Positions 23,768 to 36,900 of a stretch of DNA of 64,000 nucleotides are shown here, in pieces; position 1 is the first letter of the stretch; the number at the start of each line of letters is the position of its first letter. The position numbers and the translations under genes were made by a program. Under the pieces are notes generated by a model that had not been told where the DNA came from, ran no database searches, and was given only the letters and a program-made list of their open reading frames with translations. Location of the stretch: NCBI GenBank assembly GCA_027943335.1, contig BSBK01001302.1:1871501-1935500 (forward strand), written 5' to 3'. The stretch is from Chamaecyparis obtusa (lineage: Eukaryota; Streptophyta; Pinopsida; Cupressales; Cupressaceae).

Positions 23768-24471
23768 TACATAGATTTTTTCAGTGGTTTTATTGTTTAA
23801 GGTGGTGAGTTAATGATAATTTTTATTATTATTTTTTATATAGTGATTAAAGATTAAAAAAATGTTAAGTAATTTTTATTTTATTTTTTATGCAGTGACT
23901 TATGAGTTTTTGATGCAAATATTTTTATACAATTGAATTTAGAAGCATTGAAAAATCAGTCTGGTAGATTGTAGAAATCTAATATCAATAAGTGTTATTT
24001 AATTTTTGTGAAAAATATAAATATTTGCAGTCTTTTCTAAAACATTTATCACCAATTCAATCTGGAGAGAAAATGGATTTTAAAAACATTAGCTTAATTA
24101 GTTTATTTATTAGCGAGCAAGGAAAACTATTGTCTTGTGGAAGGAATCAATCAATGTTGAAAAAATAATGCTTAATAGCTAGGGCTATTAAACAAGTTCA
24201 TATTCAGCAACTTCTTATTGGAAAAATACTAAGTAGCTCCACAAATTTATTTCCCTCTCTTTTTATTGCCCTTTTTCTCCAACTTTTATGTGCAAAAAAT
24301 ATTATTACTAATTTTATTGAAAATTACAAATAACTCCATGGGTTCATTAGCTCCACAAATTACTCCTTAAAAAGTTGAACAATGGCTACTAGTCTAAATA
24401 AGATAAGCATGTGCATGGGGACTATAATAATATAATATGATAGTAATATTTATATTGATATAAATGAGACT

Positions 24472-24849
24472 ATGTTGGGATTTAGGAACACTACTAAGGA
24501 TGTTGTTTCTCCTCTAGAGTGTGTGAAGGATATGTTCTTTGATGTTCTTAGAGATGTTGCTTCTTCCCCTTTTGTTGATGTTCTTGATCCATCCCTCGAT
24601 GTTAGCTTTGATTTACTTGTGGTTGTTGGTTCTTCTTTGCTAGTAGTTGTTCTTGATCTTAGCCATAAGGGTGTGGAGAAAGTCTATTATGTTGGGAGTT
24701 CTATTTTGGGTATTTCTCCTATGGGTATGGAGGATGCATAGATTTACATTGATGTATGTAATTCTATTCTTGTTGAATCATCTTCTTGGTTTAGGAGCTC
24801 ATTTATTGGGAGATTCTATGGGAATCAACCTAGCATTGATGATTTATGA
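24472..24849 (+). pseudogene. Hypothetical frame in TPS upstream unit, copy 1
   Basis: A Val/Ser/Asp-rich frame (DVLDPSLDVSFDLLVVVGSSLLVVVLDL) is followed by a TAG at 24739 and then a further matching reading (SSSWFRSSFIG-FYGNQPS) that ends with TGA near 24849. It is paralogous to the frame at 28413-28865, where the TAG position is a Tyr codon. I recognise no family. Conservation of reading between two diverged copies is weak evidence for past coding. Confidence 0.3.
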
Positions 24850-26944
24850 AATGAGATACAAAAGTTAAAAGAAAAAACCTAAAAGATTAAGTAACTAGGT
24901 GTGAAAATGCCTAAAGTGAAACAAGATAGATAATGTGTACCTTGTTCAAACCAACATTAATGACCTTACTTTGTATATCCCATTATTTTTTAACAATCCT
25001 TATCTTTGCTCCAGCCCATCTTCATATTATCATCTTATCTATATTGGGAAAATCATATTTACACACACTTTATTTACACACTCTATTTCTTTATACTTAC
25101 ATGCTTATTTCCATTAACTTTATTGCTTGCTCATTATGCATAAATGACTCTTATCTAACATTAATGGTCATCCTCATTTTATTATTTCCCTATATTGAGG
25201 GAAACCTTGTATCTTGAGTTGTATCTCTAATAGACCTGATCTCACGTGTTTGTGATATGATTAAATATTTTTTTAAATGTTTGCATGTATTATTTACTAT
25301 ATTTTCTTCTCCTCCAATTCATTTCATTCTTTGTAATCATCTAGTTAGAAGAAAATGTATAATATCCTACAGTTTTTTTTTCTAAAATTTTTGAGACTTC
25401 AAATATAGTTTTTATATAAATATTCCTTCTTATTCACATTTATGTCTATATTTTCTCTCCTTATCTCAAGATTATTATCATAACCCTTTAGTTTATTTCT
25501 ATGTTTTCATTGATCAACTAGTTCAATACTGAGTCACAGAAGATTTCTCCAAAATTGAAGACAAATCAACACATATGTATACCATTTATTAATTTATGCT
25601 ATTTAAAGATGTTTTCTTGAGCACCATCAAGAGGTTGTCAAATTGATATCTACATATTGCACTATTGCTTACTTCAATCTATGTCAACCTTCACTGGTAT
25701 CCAATTGGAAAAAATTCTTTAAGGACATTGTTTCATTCTTACGTGTTCTATTTTTTTCCCCACCATCTATTCCTTTACCATGTTCATTCTTACAACTAAG
25801 TTGTGACAATCAATCCACGACAAACCTATTCTAAATTATCACAAACAAAGAACTTTAAATTGTTCTAAATTTCACATTGAATCTTTAATAGATCTTGCAT
25901 AGAAGTAGGGAAACTTGCAAATTCTATCTCCAAGATGATGTGATGTGATACTATAAAAAATTGACCGACCAAATTCTATACATTTTTTAAGCTAATTTAT
26001 GATATTAATTTATTCTAACACATATAGTTATGTATTTTCTATCATCAAAATAAACTTTACGTCATTTTTACACAAGTTATTTCATTTCTATTATATTATG
26101 TTCTGATCTATGCACAATCTAAAACATAAAAAAACATATCTTATCTCATCCCTTACTTTCCCAAGTTACAATGTTCCCCTTACCCATGACTAGAATTATG
26201 TTAATCTTTCTTAACTTTACCTCAAATTTAATAGATTCATCAGCTCATATTGAAACATTCCCTAATTATTATTACTTGATTTTACAAACTCCCAAAAAAT
26301 TAAAGAAACACAATCAAAACATAGTACAAATAATAGACAATTGATTCCATTGTCCTTAGTCATCTACTTACGACAATTGCTTGCATAAGAATTTTTTATC
26401 CTTAGTTCATCAACATAACAAATCACGACCACATAAATTCCTTACGACACATAATATCCATTAAGATAAAGAATTTGGAATTTCAAAATATTAAATTTGA
26501 GATCAATAATAAGATAGTCCTCCCCCACAAAAAGCCAAAAAAACCTTTTCATTAATTGATTATCTATGTGACCACATTTTTTCATTAATTGTTTATCATA
26601 AGATCAAATGAAAGATTTATAAATCATAATTGTTAACAAATCTTAATAAAGAAATTTAAATTATAAACTTCACATTTAATATAGTGATTAAGAAATGCAA
26701 TAAAATATTTGTAAAGAAGCCTAATCACAATTTGTGTTCTCACAACTTTACTAGCTTAAATGGACGAGTTAATTATTCATGTGAACTTAGCATTACAATC
26801 TGTGAGTTGGGTGGATTTATAAGGAATATTAACTTTGATTGATACAAAGATTTCTTACACAAAAGAGGAAAAAAAGTTATGCAGTTATGCAGTCTATAAT
26901 AGTAATATCTTGTTTTCGTTGGTATTGTTAGTTCTATAATTGTT

Positions 26945-27186
26945 TTTTCATTTGATTTTGGATCACACTCTGCGATCTATCATCACGATGAGATAGTGTA
27001 GGATTTGAATAGAAAAATATATTGGCATATTTTGCTATTCAAATTCTACACTATCTTATTCTGATGATGGATCGCGGAGTGTGATTCGAAATGTTGATGC
27101 TAAAAAATCATACACAATCAAATCTAGAAACAAATTTACATTTCAAATAGATTGTGGAAATCTGATAATGTTAATCTATAATTGTT
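26945..27186. mobile_element. 242-bp insertion with foldback, flanked by 12-bp direct repeats
   Basis: Compared with copy 1, about 242 bp are added between two copies of TCTATAATTGTT (26933-26944 and 27175-27186). The insertion contains a foldback: arms 26961-27020 and 27029-27086 of about 58 nt, roughly 86% complementary by eye, with an 8-nt loop. Related sequence (GATGATG-ATC-GTGTG-TT-GAAA) occurs at 21057-21100. This looks like a foldback or MITE-type repeat; the class is unknown. Confidence 0.6.
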
Positions 27187-28412
27187 GTTGTTTACAACTG
27201 TATTATTTATTTGTATTAAATTCTATATATTTCAAAGCTATCAGATTTCCGCAATTCATATGAATGCAATTGTAATCATCAACATTCAGATAACACTCGG
27301 TGATTCATCAGAATGCAAGACAACGTAAGGAACAAAAAGATAGTAGATCACAGTGTGATCCAAAACATTGATAATTTTTTCCACGCAATGAAATTCAAAA
27401 ATCATCATTCAATCCTATATATTTATTTTTTTATTTCATTAAAAAATAAATTCATTAGACTGAAATAATTATTTTAAATAACATTCACAAAGCTAAAAAA
27501 AAAATAGTCTATAAGCTCCAAAGACCCAACACAAAGCCTTGTAAGATTTGTAATCTCCTTTTGAAATTAGATCTTCTATAATGAATTTTGACGATGAAGT
27601 TTTCAGTTTTGTCCATTCTTACTTCCTCAAACAAAATAGTTAAATAATAGATTTCTAAAAATTGACCCATGTATGAATTTGAGGGATGAGATCTCCTGTA
27701 CATAATTAATATACGTTAACATATCGCCATTAAAAAAAACATCAGATTCATTCACTCCACGTGGCCATGAAAGGGAGTTCAACGGTGTGGACGCTACAGA
27801 CGCATTGATATAATTTTCAAGCATGGAGACAATGCAGAAAAAAACACAAGGAAATGAATTATTTTGTGGAATTCTACAGAAAGTCATAGTCGGAAACGTT
27901 TGGATTGAGATTCTTCTTCGAAATGAGTGGATATGACTATTCCTGAGGTCGTGTTTAGATCAGTTTCTATTTTCTGTATTCCTATGGAAATATTAGAACG
28001 ATTCCTAATTTTTCGCGACCTAATTTTTCGCGACCTATCCTTTTTGTACGCGGTTGACCACGACAAAAGTTCTTATTGTTAGTTTTGTAGAACCACAATT
28101 CTTCTTCTTTCCAATAATAGCTTACACAGATTTTTTCAGTGGTTTTATCGTTAAAGGTGGCGAGTTATGACAATTTTAAATTTTTATATAATGATTAAAG
28201 AATAATGTTAAGTTATTTTCAATTTTTCGAGTTTTTGATGCAAATATTTTTATACAATTGAATTTAGAAGTAGTAAAAAATAAGTCTTGTAGATTGTAGA
28301 AATCTAATATCAGTAAGTGTTGTTTAATTTTTTTTAAAAATAGTAATATTATATTGATATAAATGAGATTATGTATTGTAAATGTTAATAAAGTTGTGTA
28401 AAGAGAACAAAA

Positions 28413-28865
28413 TTGATTTTTTTAATAAATTGTTATTATTCATTCATGATTTTTTGTTCTAGAAGTTGTCTTTTAATTGTTTCTTCCATTTTGTTTTATT
28501 TTTATGTTCTTATAGATGTTTCTTCTTCCTCTTTGGTTGAAGTTCTTGATCCAACCCCTGATGTTAGCTTTGATTTTCTTGTGGTTTTTGGTTCTTCATT
28601 GCTAGTAGTTGTTCTTGGTCTTAACCATAAGGGTGTGGAGGAAGTCTATTTTGTTGGGAGTTGTATTATGAGTATTTCTCGTAAGGGTGTGGAGGAAGTC
28701 TATTCTCTTGGGAGTTCTATTATGAGTATTTCTCATGTGGATATGGAGGATGCATATATTTACATTGATGTTCTTAACTCTATTCTTGTTGACATATCTT
28801 CTTGGTTTAGGAGTTCATTTATTAGGAGATTCTATGGGAATCAACCTAGCAATAATAATTTATGA
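28413..28865 (+). pseudogene. Hypothetical frame in TPS upstream unit, copy 2
   Basis: This 150-codon frame is paralogous to the one at 24472. The C-terminal part holds a perfect-length 54-bp tandem duplication (28629-28682 and 28683-28736, KGVEEVY...SIMSIS repeated) that copy 1 lacks. The N-terminal 30 codons are hydrophobic T-rich sequence not matched in copy 1, so the start is doubtful. No domain is recognised and no function is assigned. Confidence 0.3.
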
Positions 28866-30476
28866 AATGAGATACAAAAGTTTAAAAAAAGAACCTAAAA
28901 GATTAAGTAATTAGGTGTGAAAATGCCTAAAGTGAAACAAGGTAGATAATGTGTACCTTTTTCACACCAACATTAATGACCTTACTCTATATCCCATTAT
29001 TTTTTAACAATCCTTATCTTTGCTTTGATTCATCTTCATATTATCATCTTATCTATATTGGAATACACACGCTTTATTTACACGCTCTATTTATTTATAC
29101 TTACATGTTTATTTTCATTAACTTTATTGCTTACTCATTATGCATAAATGAGTCTTATCTAACATTAATGGTCATCCTCACTAGATGATTTCCCTATATT
29201 GAGGGAAACCTTGTATCTTGATCTGTATCTCTAATAAATATGTTCCCACATGTTTGTGATATAATTTTACATTTTTTTTAATGCTTACATGTATTATTTA
29301 CTATGTTTTCTTTTCCTCCAATTCATCTCATTCTTTGTAAACATCTAGTTAGAAGAAAATTTATATTATCATATAGCTTTTTTTTTCTAAGAAATTTGAG
29401 ACTTCAAATAGTTTTTATATAAATATTCCTTTTTATTCACATTTATGTCTATATTTTCTCTCCTTAGCTCAAGATTATTATCATAACCCTTTAGTTTATT
29501 TCTATGCTCTCATCGATCAACTAGTTCAATCCCGAGGCGATAAGATTGATCCAAAATTGAAGACAACTCAACACATATGTATACCATTTATTAATTTATG
29601 CTATCTAAAGATGTTTTCTTAAGCATCATCAAGAGGTTGTCAAATTAAGATCTCCTCATTGCACTATTGCTTACTTCAATCTATGTCATCCTTCACTGGT
29701 ATCCAATTGAAAAAAAAAATCTTTAAGAACTTTGTTTCATTCTTATGTGCTCTATTTGTTTCCCAGCCATCTATTCCTTTATCATGTTCATACCTACAAT
29801 TAAGTTGTGACAATCAATCCACGACAAACCTATTCCAAATTATCACAAACAAAACACTTTAAATTGTTCTAAATTTCACATTGAATCTTTAATAGACCTT
29901 GTATAAAAGTAGAGGAATTTGCAAATTCTATTTACAAAATGATGTAATGTAATACTATTAAAAATTATCCGACCAAATTCTATACATTTTTTATGCTAAT
30001 CTATGATATTAATTTATTCTACCATATATAATTATATATTTTCTATCATCAAAATAAACTTTATATCATTTTCACATGAATTATTTCATTCCTATTATAT
30101 TATGTTATGGTCTATGCACAATCTAAAACATAAAAAATATATATCTTATCTCATCCCTTACTTTCCCAAGTTGCATTGTTCCCCTTACCCATGACTAGAA
30201 TTCTATTATTCTTTCTTAATTTTACCTCAAATTTAATAGAATCATCTCATATTGAATCATTCCCTAATTATTATTACTTGATTTTACAAACTCCCAAGAA
30301 AGAAAAGAAACACAATCAAAACATAGTACAAATACTAGACAATTGATTCCATTGTCCTTCGTCACCTGCTGACGACGATTGCTTGCATAAGAATTTTTGA
30401 TCCTTAGTTCGTCAGCATAACGAATCACGACCACAGGAAATCTCTAAACAAATCTCTTCAACGTACATCTCTCTTC

Positions 30477-30483
30477 TATAAAA
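30477..30483 (+). promoter_or_regulatory. TATA box of TPS gene 1
   Basis: TATAAAA lies 85-91 bp upstream of the start codon, which allows a transcription start near 30510 and a short 5' leader. TPS gene 2 has TATATAA at the aligned position (42569). Confidence 0.65.
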
Positions 30484-30567
30484 GGCTTAGGAGGTGAAGT
30501 TTCTTTCCCATAATTCGCTCTGAGTTGAGTCTTTCAGTGTCACAAGTGATATATCTGGTGTTCTCTA

Positions 30568-33500
30568 ATGGCTGAAGTTGGTCTCTCTCAAAATTCATAT
30601 GCATCCGCCAATCATGACAAGAAATCAGAGCAACAAATCAGGAGAAGGGTAGCAGAATTTCATCCAAACGTTTGGGAGTACGAATTCCTGCAGTCCCTTT
30701 CATCGCCATATGGGGTAAGTAAAGGTTAATTACTGCAAAGTTCTTAATATAGTATTTTATTTCCTTCTCTTTTCTGTACCGTTTCCAAGCTAAATCTCAT
30801 ATATCTATTGAATGACAGGCTCCTTTGTACTGCGAGAGGGTTAACACCTTAATTGAGGAGATTAAGATGGATATATTTGATGGTCTGGTTGGAGATGGAG
30901 AAAAGAATATGAATCCGTCTGCTTATGACCTTCTTGAAAGGTTCTTCGTTGTTGATATTCTGCAGAGCCTGGGAATTGAACGCCATTTTAAAAAAGAAAT
31001 AAAAGCAGTTCTAGATTATACTTACAAGTAAGTTGGTTTATATATAAAAACACTTAAATCTAACAGACGTTAAATGGTTTGTTTATCAAAAGTTGTTTAC
31101 AGTATTAAACTGGTTTGTTCATACAAAAAATTGTTCACATTTTTCTTTATCATTCTACATTCTTTTCAGATATTGGAATGACGAAAAGGGTATTTCTTGG
31201 GCGAGCGGAAACCTTATTGTTGATCTCAACACTAATGCTTTGGGATTCAAAGTTCTTCGCCTTAATGAATATTACGTGTCTCCAGGTTGTTATTCACTTA
31301 TTCTTTAGCTTAATCGATATTATAAATGTAGAATCTTAGATTAAGTGATCAGTTTTTATGTTTGCAAATGTATTTCTAATATTGTTATTGAACAGATGTT
31401 TTTCAGAACTTCCAAGATGAAATGGGACAATTTATTGATCTCGAGAACTTTAAAGAAGATGAATCCAAATTAAGAAGTCTATTGAGTTTATATCGAGCTT
31501 CAGAGATTTGTTTTCGAGAGGAGAATATCTTGAAACAGGCCAAAATGTTTGCTTCTACATGCCTACAACAAGCAATTGAAGAAAATCGAGAGTTGATGAA
31601 CAAAAGTCAACTTATAATAGAGGCAAGCATTCCATTAACTATAAAAAACTTTAGTAGCCCATTATAAGGTTGCGCATTAAATAGACCTGTAATATCTAAC
31701 TCAATGATTGTGGTTTTCAAAATTTAAGCATATTATTAGATTAAAATAATATAAAAATAGTAAGATTTATCTTGTATATACATAGACACAATTTTAGATG
31801 ACATGTTTATCTGTAATTTTATAAGTTTGATCTTGATGGAAAATAACTACTAGTTAGTCCATGTGAATAAAGGTTCTCAAGGATCTTTGAATTAGATCAC
31901 ACATATTTTCTCTCTAAGTGATCCATCATCATATTTAAAATTTGAGATTTGTAATGTGATTCGGTGTGGGGTTCTTTTTAAATATTTTTTAAAAATATTT
32001 TTAGGACTTGGACCTCTCACCTTGTCATAATAATCAATTCATCTTGCCGCTTGACCAAATATGTGGCTCTTAAATAAGGCTTATTTTATTCTCTCAACTT
32101 GTAGTTTGTACATGCTTTCTTGAGTCATTAATTTACTTCAGTAATTGTTAAAGTTAATATAATCTCATCTAATTCTAATTGTATAGGTTGAATATATTAT
32201 GAAATATCCATGGACATGTAGAGTCCCTAGATGGGAGGTATGGAACTATATCAAAATATTTAGAGGAGACATTGATGCTTCAATGTGCATGAAGGGAGTT
32301 TATGAGTAAGTCCAAGCATCATTTCATGTATACCTTTCTTAATAATTTGCATAGTAAGAACGCATTCAATTACGCTTAATATAAATTTATTTATTTCTCC
32401 ACTTCATGCAAGAACATCATATTGTCTAAATGGCTAAATCTAATCTAAATAGTGATAATTATTTTACTTTTTCTTTCAGAATGCCAAGTGACAAAAGAAC
32501 AAAGATTTTGGAATTGGCAATACTAGACTTTAACATATTGCAAGATCAACACCATAATGAGCTCAAAATTTTATCCAAGTAAGGGAACTATGTAGTAATT
32601 TGTCCTTATTTTAATAAATTTCAAATTTACTTTGTTTAGGATATCATTATGTTCCTTAAAGAACTAATACCGGGTCAAATATTTTGGTATTGGGATATGA
32701 ATAAATAGATGGTGGAATGAGACAAAAGTGAAGGAACTAAATTTCTTCAGGCAACGACATGTGGAGTTCTACTTTTTGTATGCATGTGGACTTTATGAGA
32801 AAGAACTCTCTGCAACTAGACTTTGCTTTGCTAAAGTGGGTGCACTCATTACTCTTCTTGATGATATTTTTGACACTTATGGAACCATTGATGAGCTTGT
32901 ACCTTTTGCAACAGCTTTGATCAAGTATGTTAATATGTTATACAATATATTATTACATAATAACATTTTAGTGTATATGTTGATATTATTTGTGTATATG
33001 TTATTTATTATAATTTTAATGTTAGGTGGGACATCTCAATAATGAATCACCTTCCAGAATATATGAAAACATGTTTCCAATTTGCGTATAAAACATACAT
33101 GGAAATAGCTACAGAGGCGGAGAAGATACATGGTCCATGTGTGCAAAAGTGGATGCATGACACTGTAAGTTATTTTTTTACAAAAAAATTTAGTTTAGAT
33201 TTAAAATATCTAAAAAAATAGTAAATTTTTATTTTGTTTAAGAAATTGTTTGTTACTGTAAAACTAATGGTATATTCTTGATTTTAAATTGAAGTGGAAG
33301 ACTATTATTTTGGCACAACTTCAAGATGCAAAGTGGATTGCTAACAATTATCTCCCAAGTTTGGCTGAATATTTAGAAAGTTCCGTACCATCTACAACAG
33401 TTCCGGTACTCTCATTATTTTCCATGCTTCTAATTGACACAATTTTCCCCGATGATATTATTGAGAAAATTACTATGTTCCAAAATTGTGTTGCATGGGG

Positions 33501-33936
33501 TTGTCGACTAGTTGATGACTCCAAAGATTTTCAGGTACATATTTACTATTATGTAAATATTATTGATTCATTTTCTACGAAGTATACATTCTAATAGAAA
33601 AATGACATAAATATTTATTCACAATGGTTTTTGAAGGATGAGAAAGAGCATGGAGAGAGTGCATCATGGATAGAGTGTTATATGAAGGAAAATCCTGGAA
33701 CTACAAGGAAGCAAGCTTTAGATCATGCCAATATGCTTATTGAGTCAAATTTTGAAGAATTGATCAAATATCGGATATTCTATGAGTATTGCATACCAAG
33801 TACTTGCAAGAGATTATATTTTGATATGTATAGGTCGGTAGCTTTCATTTTCAAGGATATTGATGGATTTTCAAAATCTAGCAAGGCTATTAGAGATGAC
33901 ATAAAGAAGATTCTAGTTGAACCTATATATTTTTAG
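30568..33936 (+). CDS. TPS: Terpene synthase, TPS-d type, probable cytosolic sesquiterpene synthase (gene 1)
   Basis: Ten exons: 30568-30714, 30819-31027, 31170-31285, 31396-31622, 32187-32305, 32480-32578, 32709-32924, 33026-33164, 33295-33534, 33637-33936; 603 residues, TAG stop. All introns are GT-AG except intron 4, which is GC-AG (GAG|GCAAG). The protein has RR-x8-W (residues 26-36) close to the N-terminus and no transit peptide. RQR is at 320-322, DDIFD at 357-361, and the second metal site reads DDSKD-x3-E (498-506). Class I synthases ionise a prenyl diphosphate at these metal sites. Length and the lack of a plastid signal suggest farnesyl diphosphate as substrate, but the product cannot be predicted. 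The second DDxxD resembles Abies gamma-humulene/delta-selinene synthases. There is no DxDD class II motif. The start was chosen as the ATG after the TATA box, conserved in gene 2. The gene appears intact. Confidence 0.93.
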
Positions 33937-36900
33937 AGAGTAGAAGTGAGACAAATTATATATTTATTTAGTACCATTCATATGTGTACACGTGTCTTGC
34001 ATTATATTTATGAAATATATTTTTGAGATATAGGATTGTAAAGGAATGTGACAATTATGTAATCATTAGTATATATTGTTCTTAGAAAAGTATTTCTTTA
34101 TCTCAATTAAATCTATGGAATGTTTATTTTAGATATTATTTGTAAAATTATTTATTACTTAATTAACCTTGTTTGACCCAACCACATTCTTTTATTAATA
34201 ATATTTTCAATCTAAAATTGATAAATTATTTTAATAAACCTATTGTTAAAACTATAATATTGATTTCATATATAGAGAATTTGTTGATTAAAGGGACTAC
34301 ATAAATAGAATATAACATAATTCATATTAGATTTTTAAAATAAAATAAACAAATATATATTTAAAAATAATTCATCTATTATAATTAATTACAGGGGCTT
34401 CACTTAGTGAGCCTAGGTCATAACACATGTTCATGGCATACCCAAGAATACTCCTATCTTTTTTAAAAATATCACCCCAAACTTCTTTTTTATCACCCCC
34501 TTCCAATACCCACCCAATATCCCCAACACCCCATTTCGTTTAAAAACCCTCTTAATCCCCCCGCTATATAGGCAATGTATTGCCTTATTTTTTGCCCATT
34601 TAAAACCCCCCAATATGAACACACGTGGTATTGTATTGCCCGATCAGTGAAGACCTCGTGAAATCAATAAATAAAATTTAAAATTTAAATATTTTGGATA
34701 TAAAGAAAAAAAATTATTAAAAAAATTATTTCCAACCTTCTTAAGATAGATTATTATGGAGCATAAGTTTTGAAAAATATCATTTGGAGACAATATTATT
34801 AATTAATTTTTTCAAGTCTTTGTTTATTCTTAAAGTTTGTAGATTGCAGAGAGAGTGAGACTAGTTGAATACCTATCTCCATTTATGGTCCAATAAATGA
34901 ATGCAAGGGTCTACTACAATCTTGTCTATCATTCATCCAATATTTCAGCATATTGGAATGAATGGTCTTCAAAATTGTCGAAAACAATCAATAAAGGTAT
35001 GCACGTTTAATCAAAAAGTTTACCAAAACAACAAAATAGTGTGTAATGTACTAAAATAAAAAGAAATGGCTACAAATGCCTTATCAAATATGCAATTTGC
35101 TAATGCATGTTTGATCCACTTATGAAAGTGATATTGAATACTTAGACTCTTGTTTATCCCTACTACATTTCAATAAACACTAATATTTGCAAAAATGGAA
35201 AGATTTGTGTTAAAAAATAATAAAATAATGTATAAAATACATAATCCATAGGATTGAAGACTGAAAAGTACAAAGACCTTGTTGGTGAATTGCATGTGAA
35301 TCTCAAATTATTATTTTAAAAGAAAGAAAAACATGATAAGCATTTTTCCTCATTTTGTTAATTTCTTATTCAATAATATAGATATTTAATTCTAATATAT
35401 TTTATTAGTATTTAACTTTTTTTAATAATTTTTTTAAGAACATAAAAAAGATAGATTAATAAAAGAAGATAATATTCAAAGATATTCTTATAAAAAGAAA
35501 ATAATAATAAAATATAGATTCACATTCTTTTTCTTAGTAATAATATTTCAATATATGTCTTTTTAATTTTTTAAAGCAATGCAAAATCATTACAATGGAT
35601 TATCTACTAGCATTGAAAAGAGTTTTTTTATTGGTAATTTTATTAGTATTTATCTTTTTTTTAATCAATTTTTTTATCAACTTTTGACTAATTGGAATTG
35701 TAATACATGGTAAGTACAATTGTCTAAAGCTTTATTTAACTATGTATTTTCTTGGATTATTTTAAGGCTAAAATAGCTTATTTGTTTATACATTTTTGTT
35801 TGTATCGATACTAACATTAGATATGTATGTTGTAATAGTGTACACTTGTATTGGTCCAATTTGTTTTGTAATTATATTCGTGAACAATTTCATTGTCCTA
35901 TGTTAAACAATTTAATCATCCTATATTGTTAAATTTAATTGCTTAATGCTCCACACTTATAATTGTTCATGATAATTAATTGATATTTAATTATTTATTT
36001 TATATTATAAATGTAAATTATAAATATCTCATGTGTTAGTTAGAATCATTATTTAATAAAAATAATGAATCTAGACTAATTATCAATGACATGTAATATT
36101 CACCTACCTATAAATCATGCCTACTGAAATATTATTTTCTTGATTAGTGGATTCCAAATCCTAAAATGTTTATATTATATCTCATTAAAATGTATTTACA
36201 TTCTTTTATATCCATTTTAGCGTTAATTTTCTTAGTAACGTGAATAATAAGATTCAAAACTAAATATCCTTAAATATGAAATATAGGGTTTTCTATCTAT
36301 CCACAATGATGAAGTTAAATGTATAAATAAAGATAAAATTATGAATATAAAATTTTTGTTAGCATAAACATTCTACATTTAATAGGGAAATAAGCCACCA
36401 TGAAGTCCATGAAATATTAAAATAAGTCCATATGTCAATCATATAGTCCTAATAACAAGTCCACATATGAGAAACTATAACTTGTCAATCAATCTAGTCC
36501 TCATAACATGTCAATGAAACACTATAAAATGTCCATGAAACAAGATATCAAGTCAAACTAATAGTCCTAATAATATGCCAATGAAATAGACTAACAAGTC
36601 CATACAACAACATAACAAGTCCACATGAAATACCAATAATATGAGAAACTCAAATAGGTAGCATAATCTAACTCTGGTCTAGAGTCTTTTTTACTCCACG
36701 TGAAGTTGACCAAGTTGTACCATCCCACACAAGGAAAACAAGTTCTCAAAATAAAATTCTCAATTAATGAATTTATATAAAACTATGTGCACATTAATTT
36801 ATATAAAAGTGTGAGCATAAGACAAATTTCTTTGAAATTACTATGGCAATCTACTAAGTGTCTCCCACTACCTAGTCTTCATGTAACATATGCTCACCAA

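Larger units (their letters stand above)
26433..30540 (+). repeat. TPS upstream unit, tandem copy 2 (leads into TPS gene 1)
   Basis: This is the second copy of the unit at 21057-26432 and runs straight into the promoter and start of TPS gene 1. It lacks the 975-bp transposon and the expanded TA run but has its own 242-bp insertion (26945-27186). The last part (28950-30440) also matches the flank of TPS gene 2 (41360-42500). Confidence 0.75.

Noticed and set aside
24933..25217. Hydrophobic open frames in the TPS upstream modules (also 28949-29188)
   Set aside because: T-rich sequence gives Leu/Phe/Tyr-rich frames. The paired copies do not keep a common start or frame, so coding is not supported.
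26433..26445. A TPS gene fragment after the orphan promoter
   Set aside because: I looked for the conserved exon 1 sequence and RR-x8-W region after 26432 and found none; the next tandem unit starts at once.
31396..31667. TPS exon 4 ending at the TAA near 31667 (truncated protein)
   Set aside because: The GC donor at 31623 joins to exon 5 with the family-typical E-V-E-Y junction and is conserved in gene 2, so the TAA is intronic.
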